Source: Dehalococcoidia bacterium
Lineage (GTDB): Bacteria; Chloroflexota; Dehalococcoidia; Dehalococcoidales; DAOWLH01
Reading direction: 5' to 3'
Length of the DNA stretch: 11,165 nucleotides
NCBI GenBank assembly: GCA_030638985.1
Contig: DAOWDO010000089.1
Span: 1-11,165, forward strand
Below the pieces are notes generated by a model, which was given only the letters and a program-made list of their open reading frames with translations, made no database searches and had not been told where the DNA came from. Of this stretch, positions 5,929 to 10,881 are shown piece after piece. The number at the start of each line of letters is the position of its first letter. The first letter of the stretch is position 1. Made by a program: the position numbers and the translations under genes.

Positions 5929-7287
5929 CTAACCCGCACTGCCCATCCCGGTTTGCTGCTCGATAGCCTCACCGACAACGAACAGTGAGCCGGTTATGCA
6001 GATAAAGGCATCCTCATCAGCCAGTGACAGCGCCAGAGCCAGCGCCTGAGGAACCGTTTCCGCAGCTCGGGCCTCAATGCCGTACCTGCCAAACTCGGTG
6101 ACAACGGGTGCTGTACCCATCGCCCGGGGATGACGGGAGCGGGTAGCAACCACCGTCTCAAATAGAGGGGATAGCTCCCGGACAATACCGGCCAGGTCCT
6201 TATCCACCGAAACGCCGATAACCAGAATCGCCCTGCCAGAAGGCCGACCGCCGGCAATACTCCCAAAATAATGCTCAATGGACTGCTTTAGCTCACCGGC
6301 TGCCGCCGGGTTGTGGGCACCGTCAGCTACCACAAGCGGCCTTTCTCTTAAAATCTGAAAGCGGCCCGGCCAGCTCACCTGATTGAGGCCGATAGCAATA
6401 CTTTCCGGGGTAATATCAAACCTCCTGCCAGCCAGAACCTCCAGGGCGGCCACGGCGGTGGCGGCATTCTCCATCTGGTAGCGGCCAAGCAGGGGCAGGC
6501 ACAGGCCATAGCTGCCCGCTCCTCCGCTGACCCTTAGTAGCTGCTTGCCGTTTTCAAAACCAAGACTCTGCCAGGTCACCTCAGCACCCACCCTGATCAG
6601 CTGAGCGCCGTTCTGCCGGCAGGCCTCCTCTATCACCCCAGCTGCCTCCCCGGGCTGGGGAGAGCTGACTACTACTACGCCGGGCTTGATGATCCCCGCC
6701 TTCTCGGCAGCAATCTCGGCCAGAGAGTCTCCCAGCACATCGGTGTGGTCCAAGTTGATGGAGGTTATGACGCAAACTTCAGGCCTGACCACGTTGGTGG
6801 CATCCAGCCGCCCCCCCAGGCCGGCCTCCACCACCTGAAAGTCGACCCCCTCTTGTGCAAAATAGAGAAAGGCCAGCGCCGTTAGCAGCTCAAAAGTAGT
6901 CAGCCGGCCATAGCTGGCTTTTTTGTTAACCGCTGTAACCTCGGGCTTGAGCCTGTCCACCAGCTCAACCAGCTCAACCTGGGAGATGAGCCGACCGTCA
7001 ACCCGAAAGCGCTCCCTGAGGTCGACGAGATGTGGCGAGGTGTAGAGACCGGTCTTGTAGCCGGAGGCAGCCAGCGCCGAGGTTATCATGGCTGCGGTGC
7101 TGCCCTTGCCCTTGGTACCGGCGATATGAACCGTCCTGGCGGCAAGATGCGGCTTGCCCAGCCGCTCAAGCAGCTCATCCATGCGCCTGAGGTCATAGTT
7201 CACCGGCTGGCGCAGCTGGTGCATGGTCTCATAGTCAATGAAGCTGTAGAGATAGTCCAGGGCCTGCTGATAGGCAGAATCTAGCAA
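5929..7287 (-). CDS. folC: Bifunctional folylpolyglutamate synthase / dihydrofolate synthase
   Basis: The ~452-residue protein is a full-length FolC of the Mur-ligase superfamily, which adds glutamate to dihydropteroate and to reduced folates using ATP in the cytoplasm. Visible motifs are the P-loop GTKGKGST (about residues 57-64), the substrate-loop region YTSPHLVDLRERF (about 82-94), TSINLDHTDVLG with the Mg-binding histidine, EKAGIIKPG, and in the C-terminal domain VADGAHNPAA and ITGSLFVVGEA. The start is uncertain. The TTG at 7287 has GGGGA 5 bases upstream and is preferred; a TTG at 7299 in the same frame lacks a ribosome binding site, and the ATG at 7292 is out of frame. The lipoprotein gene ends 45 bases upstream, so read-through from its promoter is likely. 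Confidence 0.95.
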   Translation of the reverse strand: MLDSAYQQALDYLYSFIDYETMHQLRQPVNYDLRRMDELLERLGKPHLAARTVHIAGTKGKGSTAAMITSALAASGYKTGLYTSPHLVDLRERFRVDGRLISQVELVELVDRLKPEVTAVNKKASYGRLTTFELLTALAFLYFAQEGVDFQVVEAGLGGRLDATNVVRPEVCVITSINLDHTDVLGDSLAEIAAEKAGIIKPGVVVVSSPQPGEAAGVIEEACRQNGAQLIRVGAEVTWQSLGFENGKQLLRVSGGAGSYGLCLPLLGRYQMENAATAVAALEVLAGRRFDITPESIAIGLNQVSWPGRFQILRERPLVVADGAHNPAAAGELKQSIEHYFGSIAGGRPSGRAILVIGVSVDKDLAGIVRELSPLFETVVATRSRHPRAMGTAPVVTEFGRYGIEARAAETVPQALALALSLADEDAFICITGSLFVVGEAIEQQTGMGSAG

Positions 7288-7332
7288 TCCATTCCCCAAG
7301 AAATATTATTTTTACAAGCCATGCCGGCAGTG

Positions 7333-8109
7333 CTACTTTTTACTGACCGACGAGCCACCGGAGATGTCCAGGTCACCCAGCGTCGGCTGGCCAATATAAT
7401 CAAGGTGCGAACCACCGCTAATGTCGGCATCCAGCCGGCCGTCCAGGTTGACCGTAGCCCTGCTGCCACCGCTGAGGTTAACATCAGCATCACCAACCGG
7501 GAAGCTATCCAACTCCGCGTTGCTGCCACCGGAGGCATCAAGCCTGAGGTCACCAGCCGAGCCTGCCAGCGTCACTCTACTGGCCCCCGATAGCTCAATA
7601 TCGGCGTCACCGCCAGCCGTAATATCACCGGTTACCCGGCTGGCGCCGGAGATATCAAAATTGACATTCCCGGCCGCTATGTCGGCCATATCCAGAGAGC
7701 TTGCCCCGGATAGTGAAACATTGAAATCACCGGTGGAGCTAAAACCGCTGATTGTCCCCCGGGTGGCACCGGAAAGGGAAAGCCGCTCCAGGCCGGGCAT
7801 GGTGACTCTGGCCTCCTTCGTCACATTCAAATAGCTGTTGCCCGCCCGGAGGTCTATCTTGAGCGTGCTCCCGCTTTTGACGACCACGATATAGTCAAAG
7901 AGATTATCATCGGCGGTGATGCTGATGCTGAACGAATCGGCCCGGGTAATGTCGACATCAAATGCATGGCCGACCTCAACACGGGTAAAACCGCTGTAGT
8001 CGAACTGCCGGGTATCCATCTCTCCGGAGCCGGTGACCAAGCCCAGACAGCCCGGCAGCAGAACGACAGCCAGTAATCCACACAACCCCAGTAATAATGC
8101 TTTTCTCAT
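7333..8109 (-). CDS. GIN-domain (DUF2807) lipoprotein, putative adhesin
   Basis: The 258-residue protein starts with a lipoprotein signal peptide (basic MRK, hydrophobic core, then LLPGC with the lipidated cysteine at 21). The mature part begins with an ordinary beta-sheet segment (FTRVEVGHAFDVDITRADSFSISITADDN) and continues as regular turns rich in LSGAS, ISGAS and LSGGS, each about 17-20 residues. This is the head GIN domain, a right-handed beta-helix found in bacterial surface proteins often called putative auto-transporter adhesins. It is probably anchored on the outer face of the membrane. Ligands are unknown. The ATG at 8109 has AAGGAG 6 bases upstream and a good promoter. It precedes folC but no functional link is evident. 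Confidence 0.86.
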   Translation of the reverse strand: MRKALLLGLCGLLAVVLLPGCLGLVTGSGEMDTRQFDYSGFTRVEVGHAFDVDITRADSFSISITADDNLFDYIVVVKSGSTLKIDLRAGNSYLNVTKEARVTMPGLERLSLSGATRGTISGFSSTGDFNVSLSGASSLDMADIAAGNVNFDISGASRVTGDITAGGDADIELSGASRVTLAGSAGDLRLDASGGSNAELDSFPVGDADVNLSGGSRATVNLDGRLDADISGGSHLDYIGQPTLGDLDISGGSSVSKK

Positions 8110-8141
8110 AATTTGCTCCTTATAATACGGGCCTTGCCCCG

Positions 8142-8169
8142 ATTATACCACTGTCCACCCGGCAGACAA
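8142..8169 (-). promoter_or_regulatory. Predicted promoter of the GIN-domain lipoprotein gene
   Basis: On the minus strand, TTGTCT (8169-8164) and a perfect TATAAT (8147-8142) are 16 bases apart. The predicted transcript would start about 26 bases before the ATG at 8109. This is the strongest promoter-like match in the window. It lies back to back with the predicted pyrF promoter. Confidence 0.62.
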
Positions 8170-8180
8170 GGGGTTAAGGC

Positions 8181-8209
8181 TTGACGCCATCTGCCGTCAT
8201 TGCTACTCT
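8181..8209 (+). promoter_or_regulatory. Predicted promoter of pyrF
   Basis: TTGACG (8181-8186) matches the -35 consensus at five positions. With a 17-base spacer the -10 would be TACTCT (8204-8209), which is weak. The spacing to the GTG at 8230 is short but allows the GGAG at 8216-8219 to be transcribed. Confidence 0.4.
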
Positions 8210-8229
8210 ATAGCCGGAGTACCCAGCTT

Positions 8230-9042
8230 GTGACGACTTTCTTGGAAAAACTTACCGCCGCCACCAGAAAAAACAACAGCCTGCTCTGCGTCGGGCTGGA
8301 CCCGGACCCGGAGCTGATGCCCCCCGGGCTGAGTATCCTCGAATTCAACAGGGCGATTATCGACGCCACCGCCGACCTGGTCTGCGCCTACAAGCTAAAC
8401 TTCGCCTTCTACGAGGCGGCCGGAGCCGGGGGCTTTGATGCCCTTAAATCCACCGTGGAACACATCCCAGACGAAATACCGGCCATCGGCGATGCCAAGC
8501 GGGGCGATATCGGCAATACTGCCAGGGCCTACGCCACCGCCATCTTTGACCGGCTGGGCTTCGATGCCACCACCGTTAACCCCTACCTCGGCTTCGACTC
8601 GGTTGAGCCCTTCATCCAGCACCAGAACCGCGGTGTATTCATCCTTTGCCGCACCTCCAATCCCGGTGCCGCCGATTTTCAGGACCTCAACATCGAAGCC
8701 GAAATACAGAGCCGCCACCTCTTTGAAGTGGTGGCCCGCAAGGCCAGCCAGTGGGACCGGTTCGGCAACATCGGTCTGGTCGTCGGTGCCACCCGTCCGG
8801 AAGAGCTCAAACTCATCCGGGAAGGCTATCCCGACACACCCCTGCTGATACCCGGTGTCGGCGCCCAGGGAGGAGACCTAGAAAAGGCAGTCAGCTACGG
8901 CGTCGATACCCGGGGCGAAAGGGCCATTATCAACTCGTCCCGGCAGATTATCTACGCCTCAAAGGGAGCTGACTTCGCCCAGGTCGCCGGCAGGGCAGCA
9001 AAAGAACTAAGAGACCGGATCAACCGCTTTCGAACCGGGTAA
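8230..9042 (+). CDS. pyrF: Orotidine 5'-phosphate decarboxylase (type 2 PyrF)
   Basis: The 270-residue protein catalyses the last step of UMP synthesis, decarboxylation of OMP. Motifs of the long bacterial PyrF subfamily are visible: LLCVGLDPDP (residues 18-27), AYKLNFAFYE with a conserved lysine at 55, the catalytic DAKRGDIGNTA (88-98, Lys90 and Asp93), VNPYLGFDSVEPF, and LIPGVGAQGGDL near the phosphate site. The length fits this subfamily rather than the ~235-residue E. coli type. The frame is open from a TTG at 8200, but the GTG at 8230 gives the usual N-terminus (TTFLEKL) and has GGAG 10 bases before it. No other pyrimidine gene is nearby; a DUF951 gene follows after 25 bases. Confidence 0.95.
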   Translation: MTTFLEKLTAATRKNNSLLCVGLDPDPELMPPGLSILEFNRAIIDATADLVCAYKLNFAFYEAAGAGGFDALKSTVEHIPDEIPAIGDAKRGDIGNTARAYATAIFDRLGFDATTVNPYLGFDSVEPFIQHQNRGVFILCRTSNPGAADFQDLNIEAEIQSRHLFEVVARKASQWDRFGNIGLVVGATRPEELKLIREGYPDTPLLIPGVGAQGGDLEKAVSYGVDTRGERAIINSSRQIIYASKGADFAQVAGRAAKELRDRINRFRTG

Positions 9043-9067
9043 TACCCAACTTCCTGAGGACAGAAGA

Positions 9068-9265
9068 ATGGCAACGGAGATCAGGCTGGGCGATGTTGTC
9101 CGCCTGAAAAAGAAGCACCCCTGCGGCAGCTACCAGTGGCTGGTGTTCAGGGTAGGTGCCGATATCGGCGTCAGGTGCCTCAAGTGCCAGCGCCGGGTGC
9201 TGCTGGAGAGAAGCACCCTGGAACGCCGGCTGAGGGGCTCGCCCACCCCGGGGGGTGGCGATTGA
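9068..9265 (+). CDS. DUF951 family protein
   Basis: The 65-residue protein matches DUF951: IRLGDVVRLKKKHPCGSYQW at residues 5-24, followed by GADIGVRCLKCQRRVLL. The single Cys of HPCG and the CxxC of CLKC could bind a metal, a reasonable inference from the pattern. The family is short, widespread in Firmicutes and related phyla, and uncharacterised; the basic N-terminal half suggests nucleic-acid contact but this is not established. The ATG at 9068 has GAGGA 7 bases upstream. It is probably co-transcribed with pyrF. The C-terminus is Gly-Pro rich (GSPTPGGGD), longer than the conserved core. Confidence 0.85.
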   Translation: MATEIRLGDVVRLKKKHPCGSYQWLVFRVGADIGVRCLKCQRRVLLERSTLERRLRGSPTPGGGD

Positions 9266-9274
9266 TGCCGGAAG

Positions 9275-9283
9275 TGCTATACT
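9275..9283 (+). promoter_or_regulatory. Extended -10 promoter element before the membrane microprotein
   Basis: TGCTATACT contains TATACT with the TGn extension typical of promoters that do not need a good -35. The predicted start is near 9290, about 20 bases before the ATG at 9311. Confidence 0.4.
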
Positions 9284-9310
9284 AGTAATAACAACAAAAG
9301 GTGGTTGCAT

Positions 9311-9403
9311 ATGCAGGTTTTTTATAACATACTGGCCAATGTTGGACTTATTCTTATTATATTCTTCAGTGTGAAGACCCTCCGAAGAATCCGGGGTAGG
9401 TGA
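9311..9403 (+). CDS. Single-helix membrane microprotein (30 residues), hypothetical
   Basis: ATG at 9311 opens a 30-codon frame ending with TGA at 9401-9403. It has a ribosome binding site (AAAGGTGG, 6 bases before the start) and an extended -10 element upstream. The product starts MQVFYNILANVG, continues with a hydrophobic core LILIIFFSV and ends in a basic tail KTLRRIRGR, the pattern of a single-span membrane peptide with the tail in the cytoplasm. Nothing in it names a family. Short hydrophobic peptides with basic tails include type I toxins and small regulators of membrane enzymes, but no antitoxin RNA is evident. It lies between the DUF951 gene and a truncated dinB. Confidence 0.5.
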   Translation: MQVFYNILANVGLILIIFFSVKTLRRIRGR

Positions 9404-9492
9404 CTGCCCGGCTGCAAACAGCCGCCACCAGTCCATTCCGGCGCTGTTCTCCGGTAATTTAGCCGTGATTCGTTTACCTCCAGGGGCAGACA

Positions 9493-9603
9493 ATGGCACG
9501 CCGTATTATGCACATTGACCTTAATGCCTTCTTTGTCTCGGCAGAACAGGCAGCCAATCCCCGGCTCCGGGTAAAGCAGCCCTCGCCAAACAACAAGGTA
9601 TGA
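9493..9603 (+). pseudogene. dinB: Truncated dinB (DNA polymerase IV) N-terminal remnant
   Basis: From the ATG at 9493 (AGGGG about 6 bases upstream) the frame reads MARRIMHIDLNAFFVSAEQ and then AANPRLR, the N-terminus of Y-family polymerase DinB including the first metal-binding aspartate of HIDL. After VKQ the similarity stops: the usual GKPVxVGG does not follow, and the frame ends after PSPNNKV at a TGA at 9601. Intact DinB has about 350-400 residues, so more than 90 percent is missing and no other part is found in the window. The stop codon lies inside a strong terminator stem. A deletion that joined the 5' end to the terminator is the simplest reading; an assembly junction is possible. 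A functional 36-residue product is unlikely. Confidence 0.7.
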
Positions 9604-9635
9604 GCCGGGTAATTCCGGCTCATACCTCTTTCTTT
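9596..9635 (+). terminator. Intrinsic terminator, 13-bp perfect stem
   Basis: Bases 9596-9608 (ending TGAGCCGG) pair without a mismatch with 9615-9627 around the loop GTAATT, followed by CTTTCTTT (9628-9635). The stem overlaps the stop codon of the dinB remnant. On the minus strand it is followed by TTGTTGTTT, so it may also stop transcripts arriving from the collagen-like genes. Confidence 0.75.
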
Positions 9636-9711
9636 AACTTACCTTAGTAAGCTCCAACGATATACTGTGAGTGGATTATTAATTTACCGCTACCTGAACT
9701 GAAGATGCAAC

Positions 9712-9731
9712 GTTATCCCCGGGGTGATAAC
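9712..9731. repeat. 20-base near-perfect palindrome GTTATC-N8-GATAAC
   Basis: Arms GTTATC (9712-9717) and GATAAC (9726-9731) are exact reverse complements, and the 8 bases between (CCCGGGGT) extend the symmetry except for one mismatch. It lies in the 165-base non-coding gap between the dinB terminator and the end of the second collagen-like gene. It may be an operator or an RNA hairpin at the 3' end of the collagen transcript; there is no T tract on either side. I see no gene in this gap. Confidence 0.4.
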
Positions 9732-9800
9732 CGTCTCCTTATGTCTCGTTTGTCATATCTCTTGGTCAAATGGCATGGGAATGACCACTATAGCTTGAGC

Positions 9801-10214
9801 TCATGTTCCACAGGCACAAGGTGGATCTCCAGGGGCTCCGGGATCTCCCGGTGATCCCTTGTCACCGTTCACCGTCGAATCCACTCCGTTCACCGTCGAA
9901 TCCACTCCGTCAACCCCATCCTTTCCGTCAATCCCATCTATTCCGTCAAGCCCATCTATTCCGTCAAACCCGTCAAGCCCATCTATTCCGCCAAGCCCAT
10001 CTATTCCGTCAAGCCCATCTATTCCGTCAAACCCGTCAAGCCCATCCATTCCGTCAATCCCGGCTAGCCCCGGAGGGCCGGCTAGTCCCTCCGGTCCTTG
10101 TGGTCCAACTGCCCCCACCGGCCCCCGCGGGCCGACAAAAACGAGTACTATGATAGCTAGGGTCAGGACAATAGTTGTTGTGGGATAGGTGATAATTCTG
10201 ATTAAAATGCCCAT
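9801..10214 (-). CDS. Membrane-anchored collagen-like Gly-X-Asp repeat protein B
   Basis: The 137-residue protein has a hydrophobic N-terminal segment (residues 1-27, TTTIVLTLAIIVLVFV) and then Gly-X-Y triplets. The first eight are proline-rich (GPRGPVGAVGPQGPEG); about eighteen GXD units follow (GID, GLD, GFD, GMD, GKD, GVD), with one GLG. The triplet phase is broken by two copies of GVDSTVN, after which GDK, GSP, GDP, GAP and GDP lead to the tail PCACGT. Gly-X-Y repeats form collagen triple helices in bacteria as well as animals; an Asp-rich set would be strongly acidic and may bind cations. The likely topology is a signal anchor with the repeat outside. The ATG at 10214 has GGGAG about 8 bases upstream. 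It follows paralogue A after 15 bases. Function unknown. Confidence 0.82.
   Translation of the reverse strand: MGILIRIITYPTTTIVLTLAIIVLVFVGPRGPVGAVGPQGPEGLAGPPGLAGIDGMDGLDGFDGIDGLDGIDGLGGIDGLDGFDGIDGLDGIDGIDGKDGVDGVDSTVNGVDSTVNGDKGSPGDPGAPGDPPCACGT
9867..9908 (-). repeat. Exact tandem duplication of 21 bases encoding GVDSTVN twice
   Basis: Copies at 9867-9887 and 9888-9908 are identical. Each encodes seven residues, so the reading frame is kept but the three-residue Gly phase of the collagen repeat is interrupted. Confidence 0.9.
9900..10061 (-). repeat. GXD codon repeat array in gene B (9-base period)
   Basis: Eighteen 9-base units encoding GXD lie head to tail, with longer identical blocks such as the plus-strand CCCATCTATTCCGTCAAG recurring several times. 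Nucleotide identity beyond what the protein requires points to recent unit expansion or gene conversion. Confidence 0.8.
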
Positions 10215-10229
10215 TATTAACTCCCTATA

Positions 10230-10643
10230 TTAACTACAGGTACAGCCTGCTCCCGGTGTGCCCGGATCTCCCTTTGGTCCGTCAACCCCATCCTCTCCGT
10301 CAACCCCATCCTTTCCGTCAACCCCATCCTCTCCGTCAAACCCGTCAAACCCATCCATTCCGTCAAACCCATCCATTCCGTCAAACCCGTCAAGCCCATC
10401 TATTCCGTCAATCCCGGCTATTCCGTCAAACCCGTCAAGCCCATCCAGCCCGTCAAACCCGTTAAGCCCGTCAAACCCCGGAGGGCCGCCTGGTCCCTGC
10501 GGTCCTAGTGGTCCAACTGCCCCCGCCGGCCCGGCTGGCCCACGCGGTCCGGCAAATATGAGCACCAGAACTACAGCTACAACAAGGACTGCCGGCACTG
10601 GTCTTTTGAAGATATTAACTATGATGTTTATAATGATAGCCAT
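10230..10643 (-). CDS. Membrane-anchored collagen-like Gly-X-Asp repeat protein A
   Basis: This is a 137-residue paralogue of the next gene downstream. Residues 1-31 hold a short stretch MAIIINIIVNIFKRP and a helix VPAVLVVAVVLVLIFA, probably a signal anchor with the N-terminus inside. Thirty-four uninterrupted Gly-X-Y triplets follow: eight proline/alanine-rich (GPRGPAGPAGAVGPLGPQ...), then mostly GFD, GLD, GID, GMD, GED, GVD, GKD, and a short GPKGDPGTPGAG before the terminal CTCS. The cysteine tail could make interchain disulfides that staple the trimer, or bind a metal; this is inference. The ATG at 10643 has a perfect AAAGGAGG 5 bases upstream. Collagen-like proteins are known from Bacillus exosporium, streptococcal surfaces and phage fibres, but no such partner gene is visible here. 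Confidence 0.83.
   Translation of the reverse strand: MAIIINIIVNIFKRPVPAVLVVAVVLVLIFAGPRGPAGPAGAVGPLGPQGPGGPPGFDGLNGFDGLDGLDGFDGIAGIDGIDGLDGFDGMDGFDGMDGFDGFDGEDGVDGKDGVDGEDGVDGPKGDPGTPGAGCTCS
10281..10478 (-). repeat. GXD codon repeat array in gene A (9-base period)
   Basis: Twenty-two 9-base units encode mostly GXD, with two exceptions, GLN and GIA. Identical longer blocks (for example the plus-strand string CCCATCCATTCCGTCAAA, seen twice in a row near 10350-10385) show recent local duplication. The array shares many units with the one in gene B, so the two genes could recombine with each other. Confidence 0.8.
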
Positions 10644-10660
10644 TGCTACCTCCTTTAAAG

Positions 10661-10675
10661 ATATTATTGTAATAT
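10661..10675 (-). repeat. AT-rich hairpin ATATTA-N3-TAATAT before the ribosome binding site of gene A
   Basis: The 6-base arms are perfect complements around a 3-base loop. The element lies between the stop of the possible leader peptide (10677) and the AAAGGAGG of gene A. It is weak, but could influence access to the ribosome binding site. Confidence 0.35.
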
Positions 10676-10676
10676 G

Positions 10677-10706
10677 CTAGGTGAGAATGCTTATTGAAAT
10701 AGTCAC
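10677..10706 (-). CDS. Possible 9-residue leader peptide before the collagen-like genes
   Basis: On the minus strand AGGAGGAGG lies 5 bases before a GTG at 10706 that opens MTISISILT and ends with TAG at 10677. It falls within the predicted 5' leader of the collagen-like operon. Three of the nine codons are Ile and two are Thr. It may be a regulatory upstream peptide, or a broken copy of the N-terminus of the following gene, which begins MAIIINIIV. The ribosome binding site is strong, but the evidence is otherwise thin. Confidence 0.35.
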   Translation of the reverse strand: MTISISILT

Positions 10707-10734
10707 TAACACCTCCTCCTAAGATGGATACCGC

Positions 10735-10763
10735 AGTATAAATTAATGAGATGCTATCTTCAA
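10735..10763 (-). promoter_or_regulatory. Predicted promoter of the collagen-like gene pair
   Basis: On the minus strand TTGAAG (10763-10758) and TATACT (10740-10735) are 17 bases apart, matching the consensus at four and five positions. Transcription would start near 10728, giving a leader of about 85 bases. An inverted repeat CCTGA-N8-TCAGG at 10775-10792 lies just upstream of the -35. The rest of the stretch from 10764 to 10881 holds no gene that I can support. Confidence 0.5.
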
Positions 10764-10881
10764 ATCTCTACCCTCCTGATTACAGAGTCAGGTGGTGTTC
10801 ATAGGTATTGCTCTATACTTGCCAGTCAAACACAAGAACTGGCTCCGTTTTTGGGGGGCAGGTCAAGCTTCTCGCTCTTTT

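Noticed and set aside
9674..9733. Minus-strand string GDGYHPGDNVASSVQVAVN ending in a stop
   Set aside because: It looks protein-like, but it is only 19 codons long, has a stop directly before it and no start codon. It might be a relic, but this cannot be supported.
9900..10478. CRISPR-like array
   Set aside because: The period is 9 or 18 bases, inside coding frames, with no unique spacers of 30-40 bases and no cas genes.
9803..10680. Long plus-strand open frames rich in Pro-Ser (PSIPSNPS) or Arg-Gln across the collagen region
   Set aside because: They are the antisense reading of the GGN-NNN-GAY repeats. They lack ribosome binding sites and membrane or domain features, while the minus strand has strong ribosome binding sites and a clear collagen architecture.
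10821..10852. Plus-strand hairpin GCCAGT/ACTGGC followed by five T, terminator-like
   Set aside because: The loop is 11 bases and the stem only 6, and no plus-strand gene lies upstream for it to terminate.
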